Assembly: GCF_902168175.1 (NCBI RefSeq)
Contig: NZ_CABHOU010000092.1
Span: 248,001 to 312,000, forward strand
Direction: 5' to 3'
Length of the DNA stretch: 64,000 nucleotides
Origin: an uncultured Chitinophaga sp.
GTDB lineage: Bacteria; Bacteroidota; Bacteroidia; Chitinophagales; Chitinophagaceae
Shown here: positions 34,882 to 43,604 of the stretch, piece by piece
Layout: every line of letters begins with the position of its first letter
Position numbering within the stretch: position 1 is the first letter of the stretch
Notes under the pieces: model-generated
What the model was told of the DNA's origin: nothing
Databases searched by the model: none
The model's input: the letters and a program-made list of their open reading frames with translations, nothing else
Made by a program: the position numbers and the translations under genes

Positions 34882-35991
34882 TTACTTCTTTACGAAGAGG
34901 GTAGCCAGTATTGGAAAGTGTTCGAAGCCGTTACGGCGGTAAATGCGCAGATCCTGTATGCCGAAACTGTTTGCGGGCAGTATGTAGTCGATGCGCAGGG
35001 TAGGCGCCAGCGAGGCAAAAGTACGACCCCAGCCGAAGCCGGTTTTGAGGTATGCATCCTGCAGATCGCCCCTTACGGTACGGTAAGTGCGCGAAACGGG
35101 GATGGCGTTTAGGTCGCCCGCCACTATCACCGGGTAAGGACTATTATCCCTTTCAGCGGCTACAATATCCGCCTGCCGGGCCCGTACACTAAATGTAGCT
35201 TTCATTTTACCTATTACACCGCGGCCCTGCTGTAAATCGCCACCGTTTACCGCTCCGAGTTTGGAGTAATCGCCCTGGTTAAACTGGTACGATTTCAGGT
35301 GGACGCTCAACACACGGATCGTATCGCCAGCCACCACAATATCGGCCCGTATCATGTTTTCGGTTTCCTTTCCGCCAAACAGCTGGATAGTTTGTGCGTT
35401 GGCAATCGGGAAGCGTGAAAACACAACGGTGCCAAAGTGCCAGGTATCCCAACGGGTAAAATCTTTGGAAAAGTAGTGGTATTGGTATTTGCCGATGGCG
35501 GCAATAGAGTCCAGGTTGTGCAGGCGGCCGGGTGCGTCGTTACTGTAAAACTCCTGCATACAAAGTATGTCCGGGTTGGTTTCGGCTATTACATCGTACA
35601 TGCTGGCACGGCGTTCGGGATTGTCCTGGTACTCACGCATGCCCATCATACTACAGTTAAACGACATAATGCTAAAGTCGCCGGCTGTAGCTTCGGGAGC
35701 GGAATGGAAGGGGTGTAACGCCCAACTTTGCAGGATGGCCCTTGTGCTTAGCAGGATGGCAATAGCAGATATGGCGAAATAATATCGCTTTTTACCTTTA
35801 AAAAACAGCCATATAACCAGGCAAACGGCACAAAGTACCAGCAGAAAGGGGAATGCGAAGCCGGCAAAACCCGCGGGCCAGAACTTGTCGGGCCGGATGT
35901 ACTGTGCGTACGCAGAAAATAGCAGACCGGCGGCAAGGGCAATATTTCCCCATAGCAACAAACGCCGGATGATGGTTTTAAATAATTTCAC
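34882..35991 (-). CDS. Membrane-anchored endonuclease/exonuclease/phosphatase family protein (copy B)
   Basis: A 369-aa paralog of the next gene with the same three-helix N-terminus (about 10-85) and EEP domain: SFNCSM, CMQEF with Glu147, HLKSYQ and GDLNAIP. The C-terminal Asp-His pair (SDHYP in copy A) reads FEHFP here, so the Asp is Glu357. The start is GTG at 35991. Tandem duplication of this protein is visible directly; separate substrates are possible. Confidence 0.87.
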   Translation of the reverse strand: MKLFKTIIRRLLLWGNIALAAGLLFSAYAQYIRPDKFWPAGFAGFAFPFLLVLCAVCLVIWLFFKGKKRYYFAISAIAILLSTRAILQSWALHPFHSAPEATAGDFSIMSFNCSMMGMREYQDNPERRASMYDVIAETNPDILCMQEFYSNDAPGRLHNLDSIAAIGKYQYHYFSKDFTRWDTWHFGTVVFSRFPIANAQTIQLFGGKETENMIRADIVVAGDTIRVLSVHLKSYQFNQGDYSKLGAVNGGDLQQGRGVIGKMKATFSVRARQADIVAAERDNSPYPVIVAGDLNAIPVSRTYRTVRGDLQDAYLKTGFGWGRTFASLAPTLRIDYILPANSFGIQDLRIYRRNGFEHFPILATLFVKK

Positions 35992-36082
35992 TTAAGTCGA
36001 GGTTAGGGAGCGCTAAATTAGCACTCTCCGCCTAAATTATTCGTGATTTTTGGATGTACGGAAGAATTTCAGGGTTTGATGA

Positions 36083-37027
36083 TCAGCAACCTCCGTCCTC
36101 AGCGCTTGCGCGAAGCAGGATATCTTTTTCTTCGGGAGATAGTGAATCGATACCCTGGCTGTTAATTTTGTCGAGGATTTCGTTGAGCCTGTGCTCGGGC
36201 ACCTGGCTTACTTTACGAAATGCCGGGGCATCTTTTTTAAGATGGATAGTGCCGGGTATCTGTTCCTGTTTATATACTTTCTCGTCGCTTGGGTGGAACA
36301 TGTGACTGATACCGAATACCGCTTTGTTGAAACCTTCCCCGATATCCTTACCTTTTTTAAGCCTGGTTGCATATAGCCATCCGAAGAGGGCGCCGCCAAG
36401 CAGGTAGGCATAATGGGTGAGCTCGGCCCTGTCGGATACGTGAGAGCCTATGGTGAGTGCGAAAAAGACAAGAGAAATGATCCAGAAGGGAATGCCGCCC
36501 ATCAGCGTAGGCAGCACCCTGAACTTAGGCGCTACGATCGTAGCTGCAACGGCAAGGGCCATTACGCTGGCATGTGCGCCCGCCATAGCCGCTCCTGGCC
36601 TGATGGCGATAAAAGCAGGCAGCAGGTTCATGGCTGCAAGGTAAACAGCAATACCGGTAAGGCCACCAAACACGTAAACCGGTAACACCCTGCGGTGGCC
36701 GGCCATTTGCTGGAAGAAGGTGCCGAAGCCCCACAGCCAAACCATGTTACTGAATATATCAATTACGCGGGTATGTACGAAAAGAGCAGAAATAACGGTC
36801 CATGGTGTGCGGATAAATTCCGGGAGATAGGCCTGTACCTGGATGTTCTTTAAAACGCTGTCGCCAAACTGGTTAGCCGGCATATTTTCCATCTGGTAAA
36901 TAACGTGCGTAAACTGAACAAGGATGAACACAGCCAGGTTAACAACCAGCAGGTGGGTGACCATATTCCGTTCCTCTCCAAGTGAAAGACGTTGGGTCCG
37001 TTCTTTTTCTACAGCGTGCATGGCCAT
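36083..37027 (-). CDS. Rhomboid-fold protein lacking the catalytic dyad (pseudo-rhomboid), DUF6576-like C-terminus
   Basis: A 314-aa, six-helix rhomboid-like membrane protein. The active-site GASGA is GAHAS (150-154), with His152 at the Ser position, and the dyad His expected two residues before GG (AHLGG) is Leu209. The HN motif of helix 2 is also changed (IDIFSNM), keeping only Asn94. A soluble C-terminal segment (about 225-314) has the LNEILDKINSQGIDSLS motif found on Bacteroidota rhomboids. It is followed on the same strand, 115 bp upstream, by an intact rhomboid. Predicted to be catalytically inactive, iRhom-like. Confidence 0.85.
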   Translation of the reverse strand: MAMHAVEKERTQRLSLGEERNMVTHLLVVNLAVFILVQFTHVIYQMENMPANQFGDSVLKNIQVQAYLPEFIRTPWTVISALFVHTRVIDIFSNMVWLWGFGTFFQQMAGHRRVLPVYVFGGLTGIAVYLAAMNLLPAFIAIRPGAAMAGAHASVMALAVAATIVAPKFRVLPTLMGGIPFWIISLVFFALTIGSHVSDRAELTHYAYLLGGALFGWLYATRLKKGKDIGEGFNKAVFGISHMFHPSDEKVYKQEQIPGTIHLKKDAPAFRKVSQVPEHRLNEILDKINSQGIDSLSPEEKDILLRASAEDGGC

Positions 37028-37142
37028 AATGCTTTGTTTACAAAATTAAAGAATCCATCAGTTGAAAAGTTCAAAATCCGTGCCCTGCTTTTAAGATGGA
37101 TCGATGGAAAAAAGCAGTTATGTTTAAAGTTTTGTAATGGTG

Positions 37143-37961
37143 TTAAGGTTGCCCTCTTTTGGTCCAGCTCCGAAGTAACAGGAAGCTGAACAAAACACCT
37201 CCCAGGTGTGCAAAATGCGCAACGTTATCGTTAGGATTGTTTTGTATGGTTTGCCACACCTCCCAAATGATCATTGCTGCGGCAGCATATTTAAGTTTAA
37301 CCGGGAAAAGGAAGTAGAGATAAAGCACCACGTTAGGAAACAGGTAGGCCGCACCGAACAGGATACCATAAACAGCGCCAGACGCACCAACCATTGGTAT
37401 ATTCCGGTAACCGGAAACGGCTACGTTCACATAATACTTTGCAAAATCAATATCCTGTTGACTTGGAGTTCCGCTAAAGGCATCGGCCAAACCGTCAATA
37501 CGCTGGTTCACATACCGGTCGATGTGGAATTTATTCTGCAACTCCATCAGGTTGCCGTAAGTTGGGCTGTTAATGAATTTAAACGCAAGCGTTGTAAGCT
37601 GGTGGTTTTCCCAGGCCACCACGCTCATATAGCAGAAAGCAGCACCCAGCCCACAAGCCATGTAAAAAATAATAAAACGCTTCGGGCCTATGTAGTTTTC
37701 GAGAATACTGCCAAAAATCCAGAGTGAAAACATATTGCCGAACAGGTGCCCGAAGTTTCCATGCATAAACAGGTGTGTTATTACCTGGTGTGGCATGAAC
37801 AGGTCGGAACCAACGTAGTGAAGTGCAAGGTGGTGGTCAACCCACAACTGTGCTTCTTTCGGCAAGGTCATTGTTCCAAAGAAGATCAAAGCATTAATGA
37901 TCATCAGGTTCTTTATCACCGTCGGCAGTATGGAAAAGTTCCCAGGCCTGTAGTCGCTCAT
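37143..37961 (-). CDS. Rhomboid family intramembrane serine protease
   Basis: A 272-aa active-type rhomboid. The catalytic Ser194 is in VGASGAVYG and the His252 in AHFAHLGG; helix 2 carries HGNFGHLFGNM. A roughly 60-residue hydrophilic loop (about 118-178) is inserted before the Ser helix, longer than in GlpG. It cleaves transmembrane segments within the inner membrane. It precedes the pseudo-rhomboid gene in the same direction, so the two are probably cotranscribed. Confidence 0.93.
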   Translation of the reverse strand: MSDYRPGNFSILPTVIKNLMIINALIFFGTMTLPKEAQLWVDHHLALHYVGSDLFMPHQVITHLFMHGNFGHLFGNMFSLWIFGSILENYIGPKRFIIFYMACGLGAAFCYMSVVAWENHQLTTLAFKFINSPTYGNLMELQNKFHIDRYVNQRIDGLADAFSGTPSQQDIDFAKYYVNVAVSGYRNIPMVGASGAVYGILFGAAYLFPNVVLYLYFLFPVKLKYAAAAMIIWEVWQTIQNNPNDNVAHFAHLGGVLFSFLLLRSWTKRGQP

Positions 37962-37992
37962 GATTCGCTAGTTCGTTATAATGGTGAATTAA

Positions 37993-39399
37993 TTATCTTT
38001 TCTTCAGCAGCACCACATTTTCTATATGGTGGGTATGCGGAAACATATCTACAGGCTGTACTTTCTCCACGGTGTACATCACGTCCAGCAGGGCAAGGTC
38101 GCGGGCCTGTGTAGCCGGGTTACAGCTCACGTACACGATTTTCGGGGCACCTACTTCCAGTAATTTCTCCACCAGTTTCTCGTGCATGCCAGCCCTTGGA
38201 GGGTCGGTAATAATCACGTCCGGCGCGCCGTGTTTGGCAAAGAAAGCATCATCCACTATATCTATCACATCACCCGCGTAAAAAGTTGCGTTGGCTACAT
38301 TGTTCTGCTCTGCATTAATGATGGCATCATCTATCGCCTCCTTTATCAGCTCTATCCCTATTACTTTACCAGCCAAACGGGAAACAAATATCCCGATACT
38401 GCCGGTGCCGCAATAAAGATCATACACTACTTCCGTGCCGGTTAAGCCGGCAAAGTCGCGGGTTACTTTATAAAGCGCCTCGCCCTGGTAGGTATTAGTC
38501 TGGAAAAACGATTTGGGGCCGATCTTGAAAACAAAGTCCTCGAGTTTCTCTTCCACATAGCCTTTTCCATAATATACTTTAGGCTCCAGGTCAAAGATAC
38601 TATCATTCTTCTTTGGATTGATGGTATATAACAGGGAGGTGATGCCGGGAACAGTCTTTAATATATGATCGAGCAGGGCTTCCCGCTTTTCTTTGTCTTC
38701 GTGGAAAATTACCAGGTTGGCCATTACCTCGCCGGTAGTGCAAATGCGCAGTACGAGGTTACGCAGCCAGCCCGTTTGCTGGCGGATGTCGTAAAACGAC
38801 AACTCATTCGCCTCGGCATACTCCCGGATCGTGTTCTTGATAAGATTGGCCGGCTCCGCCTGCAGGTGGCAGGTTTGGATGTCGAGTACCTTGTCGAACA
38901 GCTTGGGTACATGAAAGCCAATAGCGTTACGGCGGGGGATTTCATCGCCCGCAGCAGCCATTTCGGCATTGGTTAAATAAGCCTTGTTGGAAAAGGTAAA
39001 CTCCAGTTTATTACGGTAATGGCTGGTTTCTTTTCCGCCCATGATAGGACTTATTTCGGGCAGGGTTACCTTTCCGATACGCGTCAGGTGGTCTACCACC
39101 TGCTGGTGTTTATACTGCAGCTGCATATCGTACGGCAGCATCTGCCATTTGCAACCGCCGCATTCGCCAAAATGCCGGCAAAAAGGATCAACCCGGTCGG
39201 GCGACAGGGTATGGAAGTGCACGGCTCTTCCTTCGGCCCAGTCTTTTTTGTTCTTTGCCAGTCTAACGTCTACCACATCGCCGGGTACAACGCCGCCTTC
39301 AATGAAAATAACTTTGCCATCTTGCCGGGCCAGGCCCTTACCTTCGGCGGCGTAACCGCTTACCGGCACATTTTCCAGGACTACATTCTTTTTTCTCAC
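37993..39399 (-). CDS. rlmD: 23S rRNA (uracil-5-)-methyltransferase RlmD/RumA family
   Basis: A 468-aa SAM-dependent tRNA/rRNA m5U methyltransferase. An N-terminal TRAM domain is followed by Fe-S cysteines CRHFGECGGCKW and a fourth Cys in IQTCHL. The SAM-binding DLYCGTGSIGIF, TDPPRAGMHEKL and the catalytic-Cys motif VSCNPAT are intact. RlmD, RlmCD and TrmA-like members are hard to separate by sequence alone. The start codon is GTG at 39399, only five bases from a TACCTTTG box, so the mRNA may be leaderless. Confidence 0.92.
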   Translation of the reverse strand: MRKKNVVLENVPVSGYAAEGKGLARQDGKVIFIEGGVVPGDVVDVRLAKNKKDWAEGRAVHFHTLSPDRVDPFCRHFGECGGCKWQMLPYDMQLQYKHQQVVDHLTRIGKVTLPEISPIMGGKETSHYRNKLEFTFSNKAYLTNAEMAAAGDEIPRRNAIGFHVPKLFDKVLDIQTCHLQAEPANLIKNTIREYAEANELSFYDIRQQTGWLRNLVLRICTTGEVMANLVIFHEDKEKREALLDHILKTVPGITSLLYTINPKKNDSIFDLEPKVYYGKGYVEEKLEDFVFKIGPKSFFQTNTYQGEALYKVTRDFAGLTGTEVVYDLYCGTGSIGIFVSRLAGKVIGIELIKEAIDDAIINAEQNNVANATFYAGDVIDIVDDAFFAKHGAPDVIITDPPRAGMHEKLVEKLLEVGAPKIVYVSCNPATQARDLALLDVMYTVEKVQPVDMFPHTHHIENVVLLKKR

Positions 39400-39404
39400 G
39401 GGTG

Positions 39405-39412
39405 CAAAGGTA
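39405..39412 (-). promoter_or_regulatory. Putative rlmD promoter -7 element
   Basis: Reverse-strand TACCTTTG, five bases from the GTG start codon. Confidence 0.45.
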
Positions 39413-39446
39413 ACAAGAAAACAAGTTCACCTTTTTTCCTATTTTT

Positions 39447-40874
39447 ATGATCCCTATGCAAAAACTACTACTTACCACCATTGGCATTTTCTTTTGTGCT
39501 GTTCTGCATGCGCAGGGCTATAATATTACCGTAAAATTAAAGGGGTATAATAGCGGTACGCTGTACCTGGGTCATTATATGGGCAAAAGCACCTATTTGA
39601 TGGACTCGGCACAGATCAGCCCTGCCGGGGTGGCAGTACTCAAAGGAACAGAAAAGGCACTTGGAGGCATTTATCTTATCGTGTTACCTGGTCGCCAGCG
39701 CTATTTCGAGATGCTGCTCGACAAGCAACAAACATTTTCTATAGCAGTAGATAGTGCCGACCTGCTTAAAGGTACCGTGTACACCGGCTCGCCCGACAAT
39801 GATCTTTTCCTGAATTATAATAAATCGCTGGCTGGCATGGAGGCCGAAAACCAGGAAATACAAAGGCTGCTTGCCCTGCGAACTAAGGCAGATACCGCGA
39901 AAGCTGCATCGGCACAGCAGGCGATGTTCAAAAAGATCCAGGCAAAACGGGAAGAAATCATCAGTCAGCACCCCAAAGCGCTGCTTTCTGCCATCTTTAA
40001 GCTGATGAAAGATCCGGAAGTTCCTGCCACACTGCCTAAAAAAGCAGACGGTACAGCAGATTCCACTTTTCCCTACCGTTATTACAAAAGCCACTATTGG
40101 GATTTTACCGACCTTACTGATGGTCGCCTGGTTCGTACACCCGTATTCGAAAATAAGTTACAGAAATACTTCTCACAGCTCGTAGTGCCCGAAGCCGACT
40201 CTATTAACGCAGAGGCCGACAGGATACTGGCAAAAGCGCGACCCGATAAAGAGATGTTTAAGTTCGTGCTGTGGTGGTTAACGAACACATACGAAACGTC
40301 CCCTTACATGGGTATGGACGCTGTGTTCGTACATCTTGTGGAGAAATATTATGTGGCGGGCGATGCTACCTGGCTTACAGAAGATCAGAAGAACAAAATT
40401 ATCTCACGTGCTTATACTATTGCCCCCAATCTTATTGGCCAGCCTGCAGCGCCATTGGTGCTGGAAGACTCCACCGGCAAGCCTGTATCGTTGTATAATA
40501 TTAAGGGCAAATACACCATCCTCGTTTTTTGGGACCCAACCTGCGGTCACTGTAAAACAGAAATACCCCGCATCGATTCTGCATACAAAGCTATCTGGAA
40601 AGATAAGGGCATTGCCGTGTTAGGTGTTAAAACAGAGGGTACCAAAGACGAGTGGGTAAGCTTCGTTAAACAACACAAACTCACCGGCTGGACGCATGCA
40701 CTTGACCCGCAAAACAAGAGCAATTACCGCCGCTTATATGATGTATACAGTACACCCGTAATATACCTGTTAGATGAAAAGAAAAAGATCATCGCGAAAC
40801 GTTTAGGCGTGGAGCAATTGATCGGTTTTCTACAACATCTCGATACACAAGCAACAAAAACAGTCAGTAACTAG
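39447..40874 (+). CDS. TlpA-like thioredoxin-fold lipid/periplasmic protein with DUF4369/DUF5106-type N-terminus
   Basis: A 475-aa exported protein (signal ends LHAQ). The N-terminal ~130 residues look like DUF4369 (GYNSGTLYLGHY), a helical DUF5106-like middle follows (about 150-310), and a TlpA/AhpC-type thioredoxin domain closes the protein with CGHC at about residues 366-369. This layout is common in Bacteroidota; members are thought to reduce periplasmic disulfides. The ATG at 39456 (MQKLLLTT) is an equally good start and gives a more typical signal peptide. Confidence 0.9.
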   Translation: MIPMQKLLLTTIGIFFCAVLHAQGYNITVKLKGYNSGTLYLGHYMGKSTYLMDSAQISPAGVAVLKGTEKALGGIYLIVLPGRQRYFEMLLDKQQTFSIAVDSADLLKGTVYTGSPDNDLFLNYNKSLAGMEAENQEIQRLLALRTKADTAKAASAQQAMFKKIQAKREEIISQHPKALLSAIFKLMKDPEVPATLPKKADGTADSTFPYRYYKSHYWDFTDLTDGRLVRTPVFENKLQKYFSQLVVPEADSINAEADRILAKARPDKEMFKFVLWWLTNTYETSPYMGMDAVFVHLVEKYYVAGDATWLTEDQKNKIISRAYTIAPNLIGQPAAPLVLEDSTGKPVSLYNIKGKYTILVFWDPTCGHCKTEIPRIDSAYKAIWKDKGIAVLGVKTEGTKDEWVSFVKQHKLTGWTHALDPQNKSNYRRLYDVYSTPVIYLLDEKKKIIAKRLGVEQLIGFLQHLDTQATKTVSN

Positions 40875-40995
40875 TTAACATTAAGACCCTCTTCAGTAAC
40901 CTGGTTTTCAATAAGTTAAAAGACGTTAACATTCCTTTGGCATAGTCTTTGGCATTTAACGGTCAAACAAACAACTCAATTTTAAACTTTAGGTT

Positions 40996-41694
40996 ATGAC
41001 AAAGAAAATCTTATTCTCTATTGCAGCACTAGGTATCGCGGTAGGTGCATCTGCACAGGCACGGCTGGGAGTAAAGGGCGGCTTAAATCTTTCGAACATT
41101 ACAGTATCAAACGACGGGTCGGTAGACAATAACAAGATGTTGGCCGGGTGGAATGCCGGTCTTGTAGCTGACTTCCCGCTTTCTGACATATTATCGATTC
41201 AGCCAGGTGTATTTTACAGCACTAAAGGCTCAAAAGTAGAAAGAGGTAATTCAGGTGATGTAGATTATTTCAAATCCACTACTAACCCCGCTTACATCGA
41301 AATTCCAGTAAACTTCGTGGGTAAAATTCCGTTAGGCGGAGATGGTTCTAACAAGTTCTTTATAGGTCTTGGACCATACGCTGCCTTTGGTATAGCCGGT
41401 AAAAATAAGTACCAGCTTGGTTCAGGTGACCTTGCTGTAACTGGTGAAAGCAATATCAAGTGGGATGATGATAGCCCATTTAATACAGGTGATCCTAACC
41501 AGGGTTTTGACAAATATAAACGTTTTGATTGGGGTGGTAACATCTTAACCGGCTTTGAATTCGGAAATGTAATCGTATCTGCACAGTATGGCCTGGGTTT
41601 TGCTAAGATCCTGTCCGGTGAAGATGATAGCAGGAACGATAAGAACAAAAACAGGGTGTTAAGCTTTTCTGTAGGCTATTTATTTGGCAGATAA
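40996..41694 (+). CDS. Outer-membrane beta-barrel protein, PorT-like (1)
   Basis: A 232-aa protein with a signal peptide (ASAQ) and alternating amphipathic strands typical of an 8-10 strand barrel (GVKGGLNLSNIT, QPGVFYSTKGS, EIPVNFVGKIPL, FFIGLGPYAAFG, closing SVGYLFGR with C-terminal Arg). Matches the PorT/OmpX-like beta-barrel family of Bacteroidota. Function unknown. First of three consecutive barrel genes with shared motifs. Confidence 0.88.
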   Translation: MTKKILFSIAALGIAVGASAQARLGVKGGLNLSNITVSNDGSVDNNKMLAGWNAGLVADFPLSDILSIQPGVFYSTKGSKVERGNSGDVDYFKSTTNPAYIEIPVNFVGKIPLGGDGSNKFFIGLGPYAAFGIAGKNKYQLGSGDLAVTGESNIKWDDDSPFNTGDPNQGFDKYKRFDWGGNILTGFEFGNVIVSAQYGLGFAKILSGEDDSRNDKNKNRVLSFSVGYLFGR

Positions 41695-41751
41695 TAAGCT
41701 TTCACCTAACAACAAAGCCTAGTTAAAAACCAATTATAAACAAAGTAAATC

Positions 41752-42369
41752 ATGAAAAAAGTATTGTTATCGGCCGCGGCGCTGTTTATTGCAGGTCTTT
41801 CTTTTGGTCAGGCAAAATTCGGTATCGTTGCAGGTCCCAGCTTTTCAAGCGTAACCACTAAAGTTGGTGGTGATAAAGAAACCAGCGACATCAAAGTTGG
41901 TGTTAGAGCAGGTTTTACTGCCGATATTCCACTGGCAGATGAATTTTATATTCAGCCCAGCCTGTTGTACGTGGGAAAGGGCAGTAAAGATAGCCGCGAC
42001 TTTATTGGCGGAACAGACATCAGCTACGAAAGGTCCTTACATTACATCAACGTTCCCGTAAACTTCCTGTTCAAACCAGAAGTGGGCACGGGTAATCTTA
42101 TCCTGGGCGTTGGTCCGTACTTCGCATACGCAGTAGGCGGTAAGTTCGGCAGCAACTCCGACGATATTTTTGAAGACGACTACCTGGACGGCGTGAAGCG
42201 TTTTGATTCCGGCGGTAACCTACAGTTTGGTTACGAGATGAAAAGCGGGCTCAATTTTACGCTAAACGCAGAAATGGGCTTCATTAACCTCCGTCACGAC
42301 GGCGACAACGATAACGCTTTCAGGAACAACTCCTTCGGCGTATCCGTAGGTTACAAGTTCGGTCGCTAA
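41752..42369 (+). CDS. Outer-membrane beta-barrel protein, PorT-like (2)
   Basis: A 205-aa paralog of the preceding barrel with the same order of landmarks: signal to SFGQ, GIVAGPSFSSV, IQPSLLYVGKGSK, INVPVNFLFKPE, ILGVGPYFAYA and a closing SVGYKFGR. It starts 57 bp after barrel 1, so the pair is probably one transcript. A long inverted repeat follows. Confidence 0.88.
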   Translation: MKKVLLSAAALFIAGLSFGQAKFGIVAGPSFSSVTTKVGGDKETSDIKVGVRAGFTADIPLADEFYIQPSLLYVGKGSKDSRDFIGGTDISYERSLHYINVPVNFLFKPEVGTGNLILGVGPYFAYAVGGKFGSNSDDIFEDDYLDGVKRFDSGGNLQFGYEMKSGLNFTLNAEMGFINLRHDGDNDNAFRNNSFGVSVGYKFGR

Positions 42370-42398
42370 CTAACTGAAAAATAAGGCAATACATTAGT

Positions 42399-42457
42399 AT
42401 CCAGCCGCAGCTAAGCATTAAGAAAAAAAATATTGATGCTTAGCCTGCCGGCTGGAT
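42399..42457 (+). terminator. Long two-part hairpin with A8 loop after barrel 2
   Basis: Outer arms ATCCAGCCG/CGGCTGGAT and inner arms GCTAAGCAT/ATGCTTAGC form one extended stem interrupted by short mismatches, with an A-rich 17-nt apical loop. ATTTTATTT follows. Likely a terminator; the stem is longer than needed. The rest of 42370-42704 holds no other feature I can support. Confidence 0.7.
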
Positions 42458-42704
42458 ATTTTATTTGGAAAAAAACAGCAACCTTTATACCTGTAATTTG
42501 TTCAGCTATCCTAATTACCCCTACGAACAGAGAGAACTAGATAATCATAGGAATTAGATTTAAGTACCGGACACCCACCTGAACACCTTGTGAATATGAA
42601 TCCCTTGCTAGCGCGGTTTTAGCCGTTGCCCGGTATTAAGTATTATGCCCCATGCTAAGAGCAGTTTAATCTCGACGGTTATAATCCAGAAAACAGAGAA
42701 GCAC

Positions 42705-43424
42705 ATGAAACAATTCTACGGTATTTCCCTTATCCTCATTTTCCTTATTTCCACCGTATGCAAAGCGCAGGTGAGCGTTGGCGTACAAGCGGGATATACG
42801 ATCGCCGATCTTAAATTCGATGGGCAAAACCGCGCCGATTATAGTAATGTAGCATCGTTTACTAAACCGGTAAAAGGTATACATGTCGACGTGCTGTTCA
42901 ACATTCCGCTTCTGCCTAATAACCTTTATTTACAGCCGGGCCTTCGGTTTGTAACGAAAGGTACCGAGTTCACCCCCGTTAAATATGCGCAGCCTGATCT
43001 GATAGATGCGTATGTTACATCTGGTACCCGTATGCGTTTATCTTATCTTGAAGTGCCGGTAAACCTGGTGTATAAACAGCCGATTGGTATCGGCCGCCTG
43101 TTATTGGGCGCGGGTCCTTATGTGGCTTACGGCCTCGATGGCCGCTACGAGTTTAAAGTAAGCCGCAACGGCAACACCGTTAAAACAGGCTCCCGTAGCA
43201 TCGATTTTTCTAAATCATCTAACACCAACTCCTCCGTTATCCGTATTCTTCCGTGGGACTTTGGCATAAACGGTATGTTGGGTATCGAATTCAATAATCA
43301 CTTTATCCTGAGTGCGAACTATGCAATGGGTTTTGTGGACATCGACCGTACTGCCGCCACTACTACCCAAAACTATTACATGGGGCTCACCCTGGGCTAT
43401 CTTTTTAACCGCGAAGACCACTAG
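42705..43424 (+). CDS. Outer-membrane beta-barrel protein, PorT-like (3)
   Basis: A 239-aa barrel related to the two upstream (GVQAGYTIADL, LQPGLRFVTKGT, LEVPVNLVYKQP, LLLGAGPYVAYG, GLTLGYLFN end). It diverges more from barrels 1 and 2 than they do from each other, and is separated from them by a terminator-like hairpin and 335 bp. The ATG at 42705 is chosen because the signal peptide (to CKAQ) starts there; an upstream in-frame ATG at 42645 adds 20 unlikely residues. Confidence 0.87.
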   Translation: MKQFYGISLILIFLISTVCKAQVSVGVQAGYTIADLKFDGQNRADYSNVASFTKPVKGIHVDVLFNIPLLPNNLYLQPGLRFVTKGTEFTPVKYAQPDLIDAYVTSGTRMRLSYLEVPVNLVYKQPIGIGRLLLGAGPYVAYGLDGRYEFKVSRNGNTVKTGSRSIDFSKSSNTNSSVIRILPWDFGINGMLGIEFNNHFILSANYAMGFVDIDRTAATTTQNYYMGLTLGYLFNREDH

Positions 43425-43540
43425 GCTTTTTTTCCTGAGATTTTTTTTGCCGTGCGTAGGGGTATGCACGAATGGGCGCGTCTTTTTATTGAATCATCAC
43501 AATAAGTGAAAACACATTTAAAGGTGTGACAGTTATAGGG

Positions 43541-43582
43541 AAAAAAAGCCATCGCGTTTCTACACGATGGCTGCTTTTTTTA
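43541..43582. terminator. Bidirectional terminator, barrel 3 / metF
   Basis: AGCCATCG pairs with CGATGGCT around a 10-nt loop, with A7 before and T7 after. Placed between convergent genes. Confidence 0.88.
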
Positions 43583-43604
43583 TAGAAGTTCAGCTATGTT
43601 TTAG

